A DNA stretch of 5,023 bases from Rhodospirillaceae bacterium (GTDB lineage: Bacteria > Pseudomonadota > Alphaproteobacteria > Micavibrionales > UBA2020), in contig DQGU01000045.1 of the NCBI GenBank assembly GCA_003524565.1, positions 533-5,555 on the forward strand, given 5' to 3'. Below the pieces are notes generated by a model. The model did not search any database. It had not been told where the DNA came from and saw only the letters and a program-made list of their open reading frames with translations. The translations under genes were made by a program, and so were the position numbers. This document shows positions 1-5,023 of this stretch, one piece after another. Positions within the stretch are counted from its first letter, which is position 1. Every line of letters begins with the position of its first letter.

Positions 1-398
<398 letters not shown>

Positions 399-402
<4 letters not shown>

Positions 403-1568
403 AAGGACTGAGGGGCGCTTTTTTCACCCTTTGCCTTTTGCCTCTTCTCTGCCCGCAATCCGCGCGGGCAGAGGGGCTGGCCATCCAGCGCACCCAGACA
501 GCCGCGGAACAATACAGCCGCCAGCAGGCCGAAGCCGCCGCGCAAAAACCGGGGCCCGTGCCTGCGGGCGTGGTGACCGGCACGACGGAGGCGACAGAGC
601 CCACGCTGCAAACCGACATCACGCGCCAGATACGCAAGATGCCGAACGAGCGGTTCCTGACCTTCAATTCCGAAAACGACCTTTACGGCGGCGGCACAGA
701 CCGCAATTACACCAACGGTGCGCGCGTCACCTATTTCGACCTTGGCACGCCGGTGCCGGATTTTTTCCACACCATCGACCGCGCGGTGCCGACGTTTTCG
801 ATTAATGAAACGACCAGCATTTCATGGTCGCTCGGCCATAACCTTTACACCCCCAGCGACATCACGGTTGCGGGGGAACAAGACGACGACAGGCCGTGGG
901 CGGCGTTTCTTTACGGCTCTGCCGGCCTTGTCAGCATCACTAAAAACCATATCGACAGCCTTGAGGCCACCGTCGGCATCGTCGGCCCTGCGGCCATGGG
1001 CGAGCAGGTACAAAAACTCATCCACCGCCATGTGTCGGATTCCCCCATGCCCAAGGGCTGGCGGCATCAGCTGAAAAACGAGCCCGGCATCATGCTGTCG
1101 TGGGAGCGCAGCTGGCGCGAACGTTACGGCCTTGACGCCCTCGGCTGGAGCGCAGGGGCGACGCCCTATATCGGCGCGACGCTGGGCAACATCTATACAT
1201 ACGCCAATACAGGGGTCACTTTTTACCTGACGCCCTATAACGGGCGTTTTCAGGATACGCCCGTGCGCGTGCGCCCCGCCATGCCGGGCACAGGGGCATT
1301 TGTGGTGCCGGACAGCACGTTCAGCTGGTATCTGTTCGGCGGGCTTGAAGGCCGCGTTGTCGGACGCAATATCTTCCTTGATGGCAATACGTTTACCGAC
1401 AGCCACAGCGTGGATAAAAAATATCTGGTCGGCGATGCCACGGCGGGGTTGGCGCTGACATACGGGCGCACACGTCTTAGCTACGCCTTGATTTATCGCA
1501 CACGCGAATTTGACGAACAGGACAGCGGCGATGTGTTTGGTACCGTCACGCTTGGCGTGCGCTTCTAA
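399..1568 (+). CDS. LpxR-family outer-membrane lipid A 3'-O-deacylase (former DUF2219)
   Basis: The protein has 389 residues. I chose ATG 399 over an in-frame TTG at 357 because it gives a clean Sec signal peptide: MKGLRG, a hydrophobic core at about residues 7-19, and an Ala-X-Ala cleavage site (SARA|EG) near residue 24. An AAGG lies 4 nt upstream. Residues 92-107 carry the family signature ENDLYGGGTDRNYTNG, where N93 and D94 match the catalytic Asn-Asp pair of Salmonella LpxR. Further family blocks are GHNLYTPSDI (146-155), DRPWAAFLYGS (164-174) and GWRHQLKNEP (220-229). H209, H211 or H223, with E228, are candidates for the remaining catalytic residues, but I cannot assign them without alignment. 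The chain ends in alternating strand residues and a terminal Phe (VTLGVRF), the usual outer-membrane barrel signal. LpxR enzymes remove the 3'-acyloxyacyl chain of lipid A in a Ca2+-dependent reaction. A Gln/Ala/Pro-rich stretch at about 26-80 separates the signal peptide from the barrel. Family assignment is strong; true substrate is inferred. Confidence 0.87.
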
Positions 1569-1577
1569 ATACCCTGA

Positions 1578-1619
1578 CGCCGCATAAAGTTTTTACGGCG
1601 CGCCGAAGCCGAATTTTTT
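1578..1619 (+). terminator. Possible weak terminator between convergent genes
   Basis: The 24-bp gap between the convergent stop codons holds imperfect dyad symmetry. CGCCG at 1578-1582 pairs with CGGCG at 1596-1600, with an inner TAAA/TTTA pairing (1585-1588 with 1592-1595) after a CA bulge. An alternative 4-bp stem, CGGC 1596-1599 with GCCG 1608-1611, is followed by AA and six T (1614-1619), which would suit the rightward transcript. Both stems are short, and the T-run lies inside the opposite gene. This is a weak candidate; no better terminator is visible here. Confidence 0.25.
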
Positions 1620-2030
1620 GCCGTATTGTTTCATGATTTTTTCGCGCTCTTTTTCGGCGCGGCGGTTAAACTCGCGGCGGTTGCGCGCATCAATATCGCG
1701 AAACGGGCGGCCGGGGCGGGCGCGCCAGACGGTTTTGAAGCTGCTGCGCAGCGATTCCGCCTCGCTCAGGCGATGGCGGATAATAGAAGCCTCGGCGCTT
1801 TTTTCCGTCCCGTGCAGCATGCCGGCCGCCATAATGCCAAGACCGAGGGGCGGGAAAATCATCGTCGCAGGGACGCCGATGCCCACGGCCGTCGCCTGAC
1901 CGATAAGGAACTTGCCCGCGGTCTTGTTCATCTGCTTGCGCAAATCGCTGATTTCGCGGTTAAGTTCGGATATCCCGCGGCGGATGTCGGCGGGTTCCAT
2001 GTTTTTAAAATCGGGCCGATTGGATGCCAT
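1593..2030 (-). CDS. Unknown small protein with a glycine-rich hydrophobic hairpin flanked by charged helices
   Basis: The protein has 145 residues and I do not recognise the family. The start at 2028-2030 (MASNRPDF) was preferred over an in-frame ATG 31 codons upstream because AGAAGGA at 2036-2042 sits 5 nt before it and the upstream extension is compositionally unlike the rest. Residues 11-37 form a charged helix with hydrophobic heptad positions I20, L23, I27, L30 and M34, suggesting a short coiled coil. Residues 41-74 are hydrophobic and Gly/Ala-rich with a central Phe-Pro-Pro (59-61) and G63, G65, G70 and G74, resembling a glycine-zipper or re-entrant membrane hairpin. Residues 77-103 form a second amphipathic helix, and 104-145 are strongly basic (RARPGRPFRD, then an Arg/Lys/Glu helix). 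There is no signal peptide. It runs convergent to the LpxR-like gene (24 bp between stops) and divergent from tkt, so it is probably monocistronic. The coding call rests on the ribosome binding site, organised composition and the lack of any better gene here. Confidence 0.72.
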   Translation of the reverse strand: MASNRPDFKNMEPADIRRGISELNREISDLRKQMNKTAGKFLIGQATAVGIGVPATMIFPPLGLGIMAAGMLHGTEKSAEASIIRHRLSEAESLRSSFKTVWRARPGRPFRDIDARNRREFNRRAEKEREKIMKQYGKKFGFGAP

Positions 2031-2035
2031 GTTTT

Positions 2036-2042
2036 TCCTTCT
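2036..2042 (-). promoter_or_regulatory. Ribosome binding site of the small hairpin protein gene
   Basis: On the minus strand this reads AGAAGGA and ends 5 nt before the ATG at 2028-2030. It decides the start: no comparable purine-rich site precedes the upstream in-frame ATG at 2121-2123. Confidence 0.6.
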
Positions 2043-2058
2043 GCCTCGCGTGGCTTCG

Positions 2059-2087
2059 ATTAAACAAAATATGACCGCGCGCTGCAA
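2059..2087 (-). promoter_or_regulatory. Candidate sigma-70-type promoter for the small hairpin protein gene
   Basis: On the minus strand, TTGCAG (2082-2087) as -35 and TTTAAT (2059-2064, 5 of 6 matches to TATAAT) as -10 are separated by exactly 17 nt. Transcription would start near 2052 and give a leader of about 20 nt that includes the ribosome binding site. A perfect TTGACA also reads leftward at 2127-2132, but the hexamer 17 nt on (AGGAAT, 2104-2109) is a poor -10. These calls rest on hexamer matching alone. Confidence 0.35.
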
Positions 2088-2172
2088 TATCCAGCCGCGC
2101 AAGATTCCTGCGTTTTTGTGCATTTATGTCAATAAAGGCGGGCGTTTTCACCGCCGCGCCCAGCATCGATGA

Positions 2173-2201
2173 TTGACGCGGAGAAGTGGAAAAGGCATTG
2201 T
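2173..2201 (+). promoter_or_regulatory. Candidate promoter for tkt, with an alternative just upstream
   Basis: TTGACG (2173-2178, 5 of 6 matches to TTGACA) and CATTGT (2196-2201, 3 of 6) are 17 nt apart, which would place the start near 2208, inside the inverted repeat at 2199-2221. An alternative is TTTTCA (2145-2150) with GATGAT (2168-2173), also spaced 17 nt, giving a start near 2180 and a leader of about 67 nt containing the whole hairpin. The sequence does not decide between them, and neither -10 is strong. Confidence 0.25.
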
Positions 2202-2221
2202 GCGAATGGATTTTTCGCACA
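2199..2221. promoter_or_regulatory. 8-bp perfect inverted repeat upstream of tkt (operator or leader hairpin)
   Basis: TGTGCGAA (2199-2206) and TTCGCACA (2214-2221) are perfect reverse complements around a 7-nt spacer. The element ends 13 nt before the GAGGAG ribosome binding site of tkt. It could be a 23-bp operator for a dimeric regulator overlapping the promoter, or an RNA hairpin in the 5' leader. It is not followed by a T-tract, so it does not look like a terminator. The symmetry is seen directly; the regulatory role is inferred. Confidence 0.5.
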
Positions 2222-2234
2222 TCCCACCCGCGCC

Positions 2235-2240
2235 GAGGAG
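2235..2240 (+). promoter_or_regulatory. Ribosome binding site of tkt
   Basis: GAGGAG ends 6 nt before ATG 2247. This strong Shine-Dalgarno site fixes the tkt start and argues against the in-frame ATG at 2169, which has no such site upstream. Confidence 0.75.
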
Positions 2241-2246
2241 CCCCGC

Positions 2247-4268
2247 ATGACCGGAACCCAGACCGCCACCGTACACAGCCTGCAAACCGCCACGCACAAG
2301 GACATGGCCAATGCCCTGCGCGCCCTTTCCATGGACGCCGTGCAAAAGGCGAATTCCGGCCACCCCGGCATGCCGATGGGCATGGCAGATGTCGCAACGG
2401 TGCTGTTCAGCAAGTTTCTGAAATTCGACCCGTCGAACCCGACGTGGCCCGACCGCGACCGTTTTATCCTCTCCGCCGGTCACGGCTCCATGCTTCTTTA
2501 TGCCCTGCTGCATCTGACGGGCTACGAGAAAATGACGCTGGATGAAATCAAGAATTTCCGCCAGATGAAAAGCCTCACCCCCGGCCACCCCGAAGTGATG
2601 CAGGATATCGGCATCGAAACCACCACGGGCCCGCTCGGCCAGGGCGTTGCAAACGGCGTCGGCTTCGCCCTTGCGGAGCGCCTCATGAACGCGCGCTTCG
2701 GCACCGACATCGTGAACCATTTCACCTATGTCATCGCCGGTGACGGCTGCCTGCAGGAAGGCATCAGCCATGAAGCCTGCTCCCTCGCCGGTCACCTCGG
2801 CCTTGGCCGCCTGATTGTACTTTACGATGACAACGGCATCACCATCGACGGCCCGACGTCGCTGAGCTTCACCGACGACACGCCGAAGCGCTTCGAAGCC
2901 TACGGCTGGGAAGTCTTCACGGTTGACGGCCATGACGCCGACGCGATTGCCAAAGCCATCGCCGCCGCGCAGCTGAACGAAAAACAGCCGAGCATCATCT
3001 GCTGCAAAACCAAAATCGGTTTCGGCGCACCGACCAAGGAAGGCAAATCATCTTCGCACGGCTCCCCCCTCGGTGACGATGAAATCGCTGGCGCACGCAA
3101 AAACCTTGGCTGGAGCCACGGCCCGTTTGAAATCCCCGCCGACATCCGCGCCGCATGGCTTTCCGTGGGCGAGATTGGCCAGAGTGACCGCAAAAACTGG
3201 CAAGCGCGCCTGGATAAAATGGACGGCCGCGCCCGCGCTATTTTCGACCGCATGCTGAAAGGCGACGTTTCCGCCGAAGTGTCCGCCGTCATCGCGGACT
3301 TCAAAAAGAAAATGACCGCCGAGGCGCCGAAAATCGCCACGCGCGCGGCATCGGGCAAAGTGCTCGAAGCGCTCGTCCCTGCCCTGCCTGAGCTGATTGG
3401 CGGTTCTGCCGACCTCACGGGTTCCAACCTGACGCTGGTCAAGGACATGGGCATTGTGGAGAAGAAAAACTACCGCGGCGCTTATATCTATTACGGCGTG
3501 CGCGAACATGCGATGGCGGCCGCCATGAACGGCATGGCGCTGCACAAGGGGCTTATCCCCTACGGTGGCACGTTCCTGAGCTTCACGGATTATTGCCGCC
3601 CGTCCATCCGCCTCTCCGCGCTCATGAAACAGCGCGTGGTCTATGTCATGACCCATGACAGCATCGGCCTTGGCGAAGACGGCCCGACCCACCAGCCGGT
3701 GGAACATGTGGCGGCGCTGCGCTGCATTCCGAACGTGCTGGTGCTGCGCCCCGCCGACGTCGTGGAAACGGCCGAAGCTTGGCAAATCGCCCTGAACCAC
3801 ACCACGGGGCCGAGCGTTCTGGTGCTGACGCGCCAGAGCCTGCCGCTGGTGCGCGCCGAATACACGGACGAAAACCTTTCGGCCAAGGGCGCCTACATCC
3901 TGTCCGAAGCATCGTCGGCTGACCCTGCTGTTACCCTCTGGGCGACGGGCTCCGAAATCGAAATCGCACTCAATGCGCAAAAAACGCTGGAAAGCGAAGG
4001 CGTTTCCACCCGCGTTATTTCCGTCCCCACGCTGGAGCTGTTCGCGCAGCAAAGCGAAGATTACCGCCGCAAGCTGACGGATGGTTCTTCCCTGCATGTC
4101 GCGGTTGAAGCGGCCGTGCGTCAGGGCTGGGATGCCATCATCGGCCCCGAAGGTATTTTCATCGGCATGAAGAGCTTCGGCGAAAGCGCGCCGTACCAAG
4201 AGCTTTACGAGCATTTCGGCATCACGCCGAAACACATCGTGAATGCGGTGAAAGAGCGACTGAAGTAA
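2247..4268 (+). CDS. tkt: Transketolase
   Basis: The protein has 673 residues, a normal full length for bacterial transketolase. It is a cytoplasmic, thiamine-diphosphate-dependent enzyme that moves a two-carbon ketol unit between sugar phosphates (for example xylulose 5-phosphate and ribose 5-phosphate to sedoheptulose 7-phosphate and glyceraldehyde 3-phosphate) in the non-oxidative pentose phosphate pathway and, where present, the Calvin cycle. The N-terminal PP domain shows SGHPG (H39), SAGHGS (H79), TGPLGQG (127-133), the diphosphate/Mg motif GDG (165-167) through DDN (194-196), and SSHGSPLG (H271). The central Pyr domain (about 360-530) has YGVREHAM with the TPP-activating E420, TDYCRPSIRLSALM, THDSIGLGEDGPTHQPVEH (469-487) and LTRQ (527-530). 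The C-terminal domain follows from about 540 and includes VEAAVRQGW and GPEGIFIGMKSFGESAPY. No key residue is missing. It lies upstream of gap in the same orientation, consistent with a shared carbon-metabolism cluster. Confidence 0.97.
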   Translation: MTGTQTATVHSLQTATHKDMANALRALSMDAVQKANSGHPGMPMGMADVATVLFSKFLKFDPSNPTWPDRDRFILSAGHGSMLLYALLHLTGYEKMTLDEIKNFRQMKSLTPGHPEVMQDIGIETTTGPLGQGVANGVGFALAERLMNARFGTDIVNHFTYVIAGDGCLQEGISHEACSLAGHLGLGRLIVLYDDNGITIDGPTSLSFTDDTPKRFEAYGWEVFTVDGHDADAIAKAIAAAQLNEKQPSIICCKTKIGFGAPTKEGKSSSHGSPLGDDEIAGARKNLGWSHGPFEIPADIRAAWLSVGEIGQSDRKNWQARLDKMDGRARAIFDRMLKGDVSAEVSAVIADFKKKMTAEAPKIATRAASGKVLEALVPALPELIGGSADLTGSNLTLVKDMGIVEKKNYRGAYIYYGVREHAMAAAMNGMALHKGLIPYGGTFLSFTDYCRPSIRLSALMKQRVVYVMTHDSIGLGEDGPTHQPVEHVAALRCIPNVLVLRPADVVETAEAWQIALNHTTGPSVLVLTRQSLPLVRAEYTDENLSAKGAYILSEASSADPAVTLWATGSEIEIALNAQKTLESEGVSTRVISVPTLELFAQQSEDYRRKLTDGSSLHVAVEAAVRQGWDAIIGPEGIFIGMKSFGESAPYQELYEHFGITPKHIVNAVKERLK

Positions 4269-4275
4269 CAACAAG

Positions 4276-4309
4276 CCGCCCCGGCTCCGCGAAGGAGAGA
4301 CCGGGGCGG
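4276..4309 (+). terminator. Strong GC hairpin after tkt (terminator, attenuator or processing stem)
   Basis: CCGCCCCGG (4276-4284) pairs perfectly with CCGGGGCGG (4301-4309), a 9-bp GC stem starting 7 nt after the tkt stop. Inside it, CTCC (4285-4288) can pair with GGAG (4294-4297) over a GCGAA loop. The following bases (ATTTATCG) are only a poor U-tract, so termination may be partial, leaving some read-through into gap, or the stem may mark and protect the tkt mRNA 3' end. The hairpin is certain from the sequence; its function is inferred. Confidence 0.6.
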
Positions 4310-4327
4310 ATTTATCGTCCTCCTTCG
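4290..4327 (+). other. Alternative long-range pairing overlapping the post-tkt hairpin
   Basis: CGAAGGAG (4290-4297), in the loop of the preceding hairpin, is perfectly complementary over 8 bases to CTCCTTCG (4320-4327). This pairing excludes the inner 4-bp stem of that hairpin but can coexist with its outer 9-bp stem. The result would be an H-type pseudoknot with connecting loops of 5, 3 and 10 nt. The complementarity is seen directly; formation is untested. Confidence 0.35.
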
Positions 4328-4341
4328 AAGCCGCCGCAGCC

Positions 4342-4360
4342 TGCCTGCCCCCAGCAGGCA
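4342..4360 (+). other. Leader hairpin upstream of gap
   Basis: TGCCTGC (4342-4348) and GCAGGCA (4354-4360) form a perfect 7-bp stem with a 5-nt CCCCA loop, 46 nt before the gap start. No T-tract follows, so it is not a terminator. A competing pairing exists between CCTGCC (4340-4345) and GGCAGG (4368-4373). It may be a 5' leader structure, but chance pairing in GC-rich DNA is also possible. I saw no convincing separate promoter for gap between 4269 and 4406. Confidence 0.35.
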
Positions 4361-4392
4361 CAAGCGCGGCAGGACATACGCAATAGAGAGTA

Positions 4393-4398
4393 AAAGGA
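4393..4398 (+). promoter_or_regulatory. Ribosome binding site of gap
   Basis: AAAGGA lies 8 nt before ATG 4407, in an A-rich, probably unstructured stretch, which suits a highly expressed glycolytic gene. Confidence 0.6.
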
Positions 4399-4406
4399 AA
4401 AACATC

Positions 4407-5023
4407 ATGACCGTCAAAATCGCCATCAACGGCTTCGGCCGCATCGGCCGCCTTGTGCTGCGCTCCATCATGGAAAGCGGCCGCAACGACGTGACCGTCG
4501 TCGCCATCAACGACCTTGCCACGTCGGAAGCAAACGCCCACCTGCTGAAGTACGACACCGTACATGGCCGTTTCCCGGGCGAAGTCAAAGCCTCCGAAGG
4601 CAAGCTGGTCGTGAACGGCCACGAAATCGCCATGGTGCAGGAACGCGACCCGACCAAACTGCCGTGGGGCGCGCATGGTGTGGATATCGCGTTTGAATGC
4701 ACGGGCATTTTCACCAAAAAAGACGACGCGATGAAGCACATCGCCGCCGGCGCGAAAAAAGTGCTGATTTCCGCCCCCGCGACGGACGAAGACATCACCG
4801 TCGTTTATGGCGTGAACCACGACAAACTGGCCGCGAACCATCTGGTCGTATCCAACGCGTCCTGCACCACCAACTGCCTTGCGCCGGTTGCCTATGTCCT
4901 CAACAAAACCATCGGCATCGAACACGGCTTCATGACCACCATCCACAGCTACACGGGCGACCAGAACACGGTCGATACGATGCACAAAGACCTGCACCGC
5001 GCGCGCGCGGCGGCGGCGAACAT
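4407..5023 (+). CDS. gap: Type I glyceraldehyde-3-phosphate dehydrogenase, N-terminal part
   Basis: The first 205 codons are present; the window ends two bases into codon 206, and family members are usually about 335 residues. The enzyme is cytoplasmic and reversibly oxidises and phosphorylates glyceraldehyde 3-phosphate to 1,3-bisphosphoglycerate in glycolysis and gluconeogenesis. The Rossmann fold starts at once with INGFGRIGR (residues 7-15). D36 in AINDL is the acidic residue that normally selects NAD over NADP by contacting the adenosine ribose, so NAD preference is inferred. The active site SNASCTTNCLAP (149-160) carries the catalytic C153, and TTIHSYTGDQ (177-186) carries the partner H180. 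The segment HKDLHRARAAAAN before the edge is also typical. The gene follows tkt by 138 bp in the same direction and shares its substrate with transketolase. The name gap is used generically, because the paralogue subtype cannot be settled from this half. Confidence 0.96.
   Translation, partial: MTVKIAINGFGRIGRLVLRSIMESGRNDVTVVAINDLATSEANAHLLKYDTVHGRFPGEVKASEGKLVVNGHEIAMVQERDPTKLPWGAHGVDIAFECTGIFTKKDDAMKHIAAGAKKVLISAPATDEDITVVYGVNHDKLAANHLVVSNASCTTNCLAPVAYVLNKTIGIEHGFMTTIHSYTGDQNTVDTMHKDLHRARAAAAN

Noticed and set aside
1596..1605. 10-bp perfect palindrome CGGCGCGCCG next to the stop of the small gene
   Set aside because: It is pure GC, lies within codons 142-145 of the small gene, and is easily produced by chance at this base composition.
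1626..2063. 145-codon plus-strand open frame opposite the small hairpin protein gene
   Set aside because: It lacks a convincing ribosome binding site and an organised composition. The minus-strand frame has AGAAGGA and a coherent helix-hairpin-helix layout.
2169..2246. 26-residue N-terminal extension of transketolase from ATG 2169
   Set aside because: There is no ribosome binding site before 2169, whereas GAGGAG is ideally placed before ATG 2247. The extension is unlike transketolase N-termini and would run through the inverted repeat.
3048..4997. 649-codon open frame on the minus strand opposite tkt and gap, with a 261-codon one in the same frame at 2148-2933
   Set aside because: It is in exact codon register with tkt and gap, so antisense stops appear only where the sense genes use TTA, CTA or TCA, which are rare in this GC-rich genome. 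The translation has no recognisable domain, while the plus strand has unmistakable transketolase and GAPDH.
4997..5018. GCG/CGG-rich simple-sequence run near the right edge
   Set aside because: It encodes the conserved Arg-Ala-Arg-Ala-Ala segment of GAPDH, so it is coding sequence with GC-rich codons rather than a repeat element.

Overview
The window looks like chromosomal DNA of a Gram-negative bacterium, most likely an alphaproteobacterium. It is GC-rich (about 60 % by eye) and its codons avoid TTA, CTA and TCA. It encodes an outer-membrane beta-barrel enzyme and carries a tkt-gap gene pair, an order common in alphaproteobacteria. The genus cannot be read from the sequence. There are no tRNA or rRNA genes, insertion sequences, CRISPR arrays or phage genes.

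Layout. 1-402 (+): the 3' end of gcvP, the P-protein of the glycine cleavage system. 399-1568 (+): a secreted outer-membrane protein of the LpxR lipid A 3'-O-deacylase family, whose ATG overlaps the gcvP stop codon in an ATGA junction. 1593-2030 (-): a convergent gene for a 145-residue unknown protein with a glycine-rich hydrophobic hairpin between two charged helices. 2031-2246: a divergent intergenic region with possible promoters for both flanking genes and an 8-bp perfect inverted repeat just upstream of the tkt ribosome binding site. 2247-4268 (+): a complete transketolase gene. 4269-4406: an intergenic region with a strong GC hairpin, a possible pseudoknot and a second hairpin. 4407-5023 (+): the first 205 codons of gap, cut by the window end.

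How the genes relate. tkt and gap share a substrate: transketolase makes or consumes glyceraldehyde 3-phosphate, and GAPDH interconverts it with 1,3-bisphosphoglycerate. They lie in tandem 138 bp apart and probably form a central-carbon cluster; pgk would be expected next, outside the window. gcvP and the LpxR-like gene have no evident biochemical link, but the overlap implies one transcript and coupled translation. The small convergent gene is a separate unit.

I found no clearly new multi-gene system. The best candidates for a second look are the inverted repeat in the tkt leader, the possible H-type pseudoknot between tkt and gap, the unknown hairpin protein, and the N-terminal extension and gcvP coupling of the LpxR-like enzyme.
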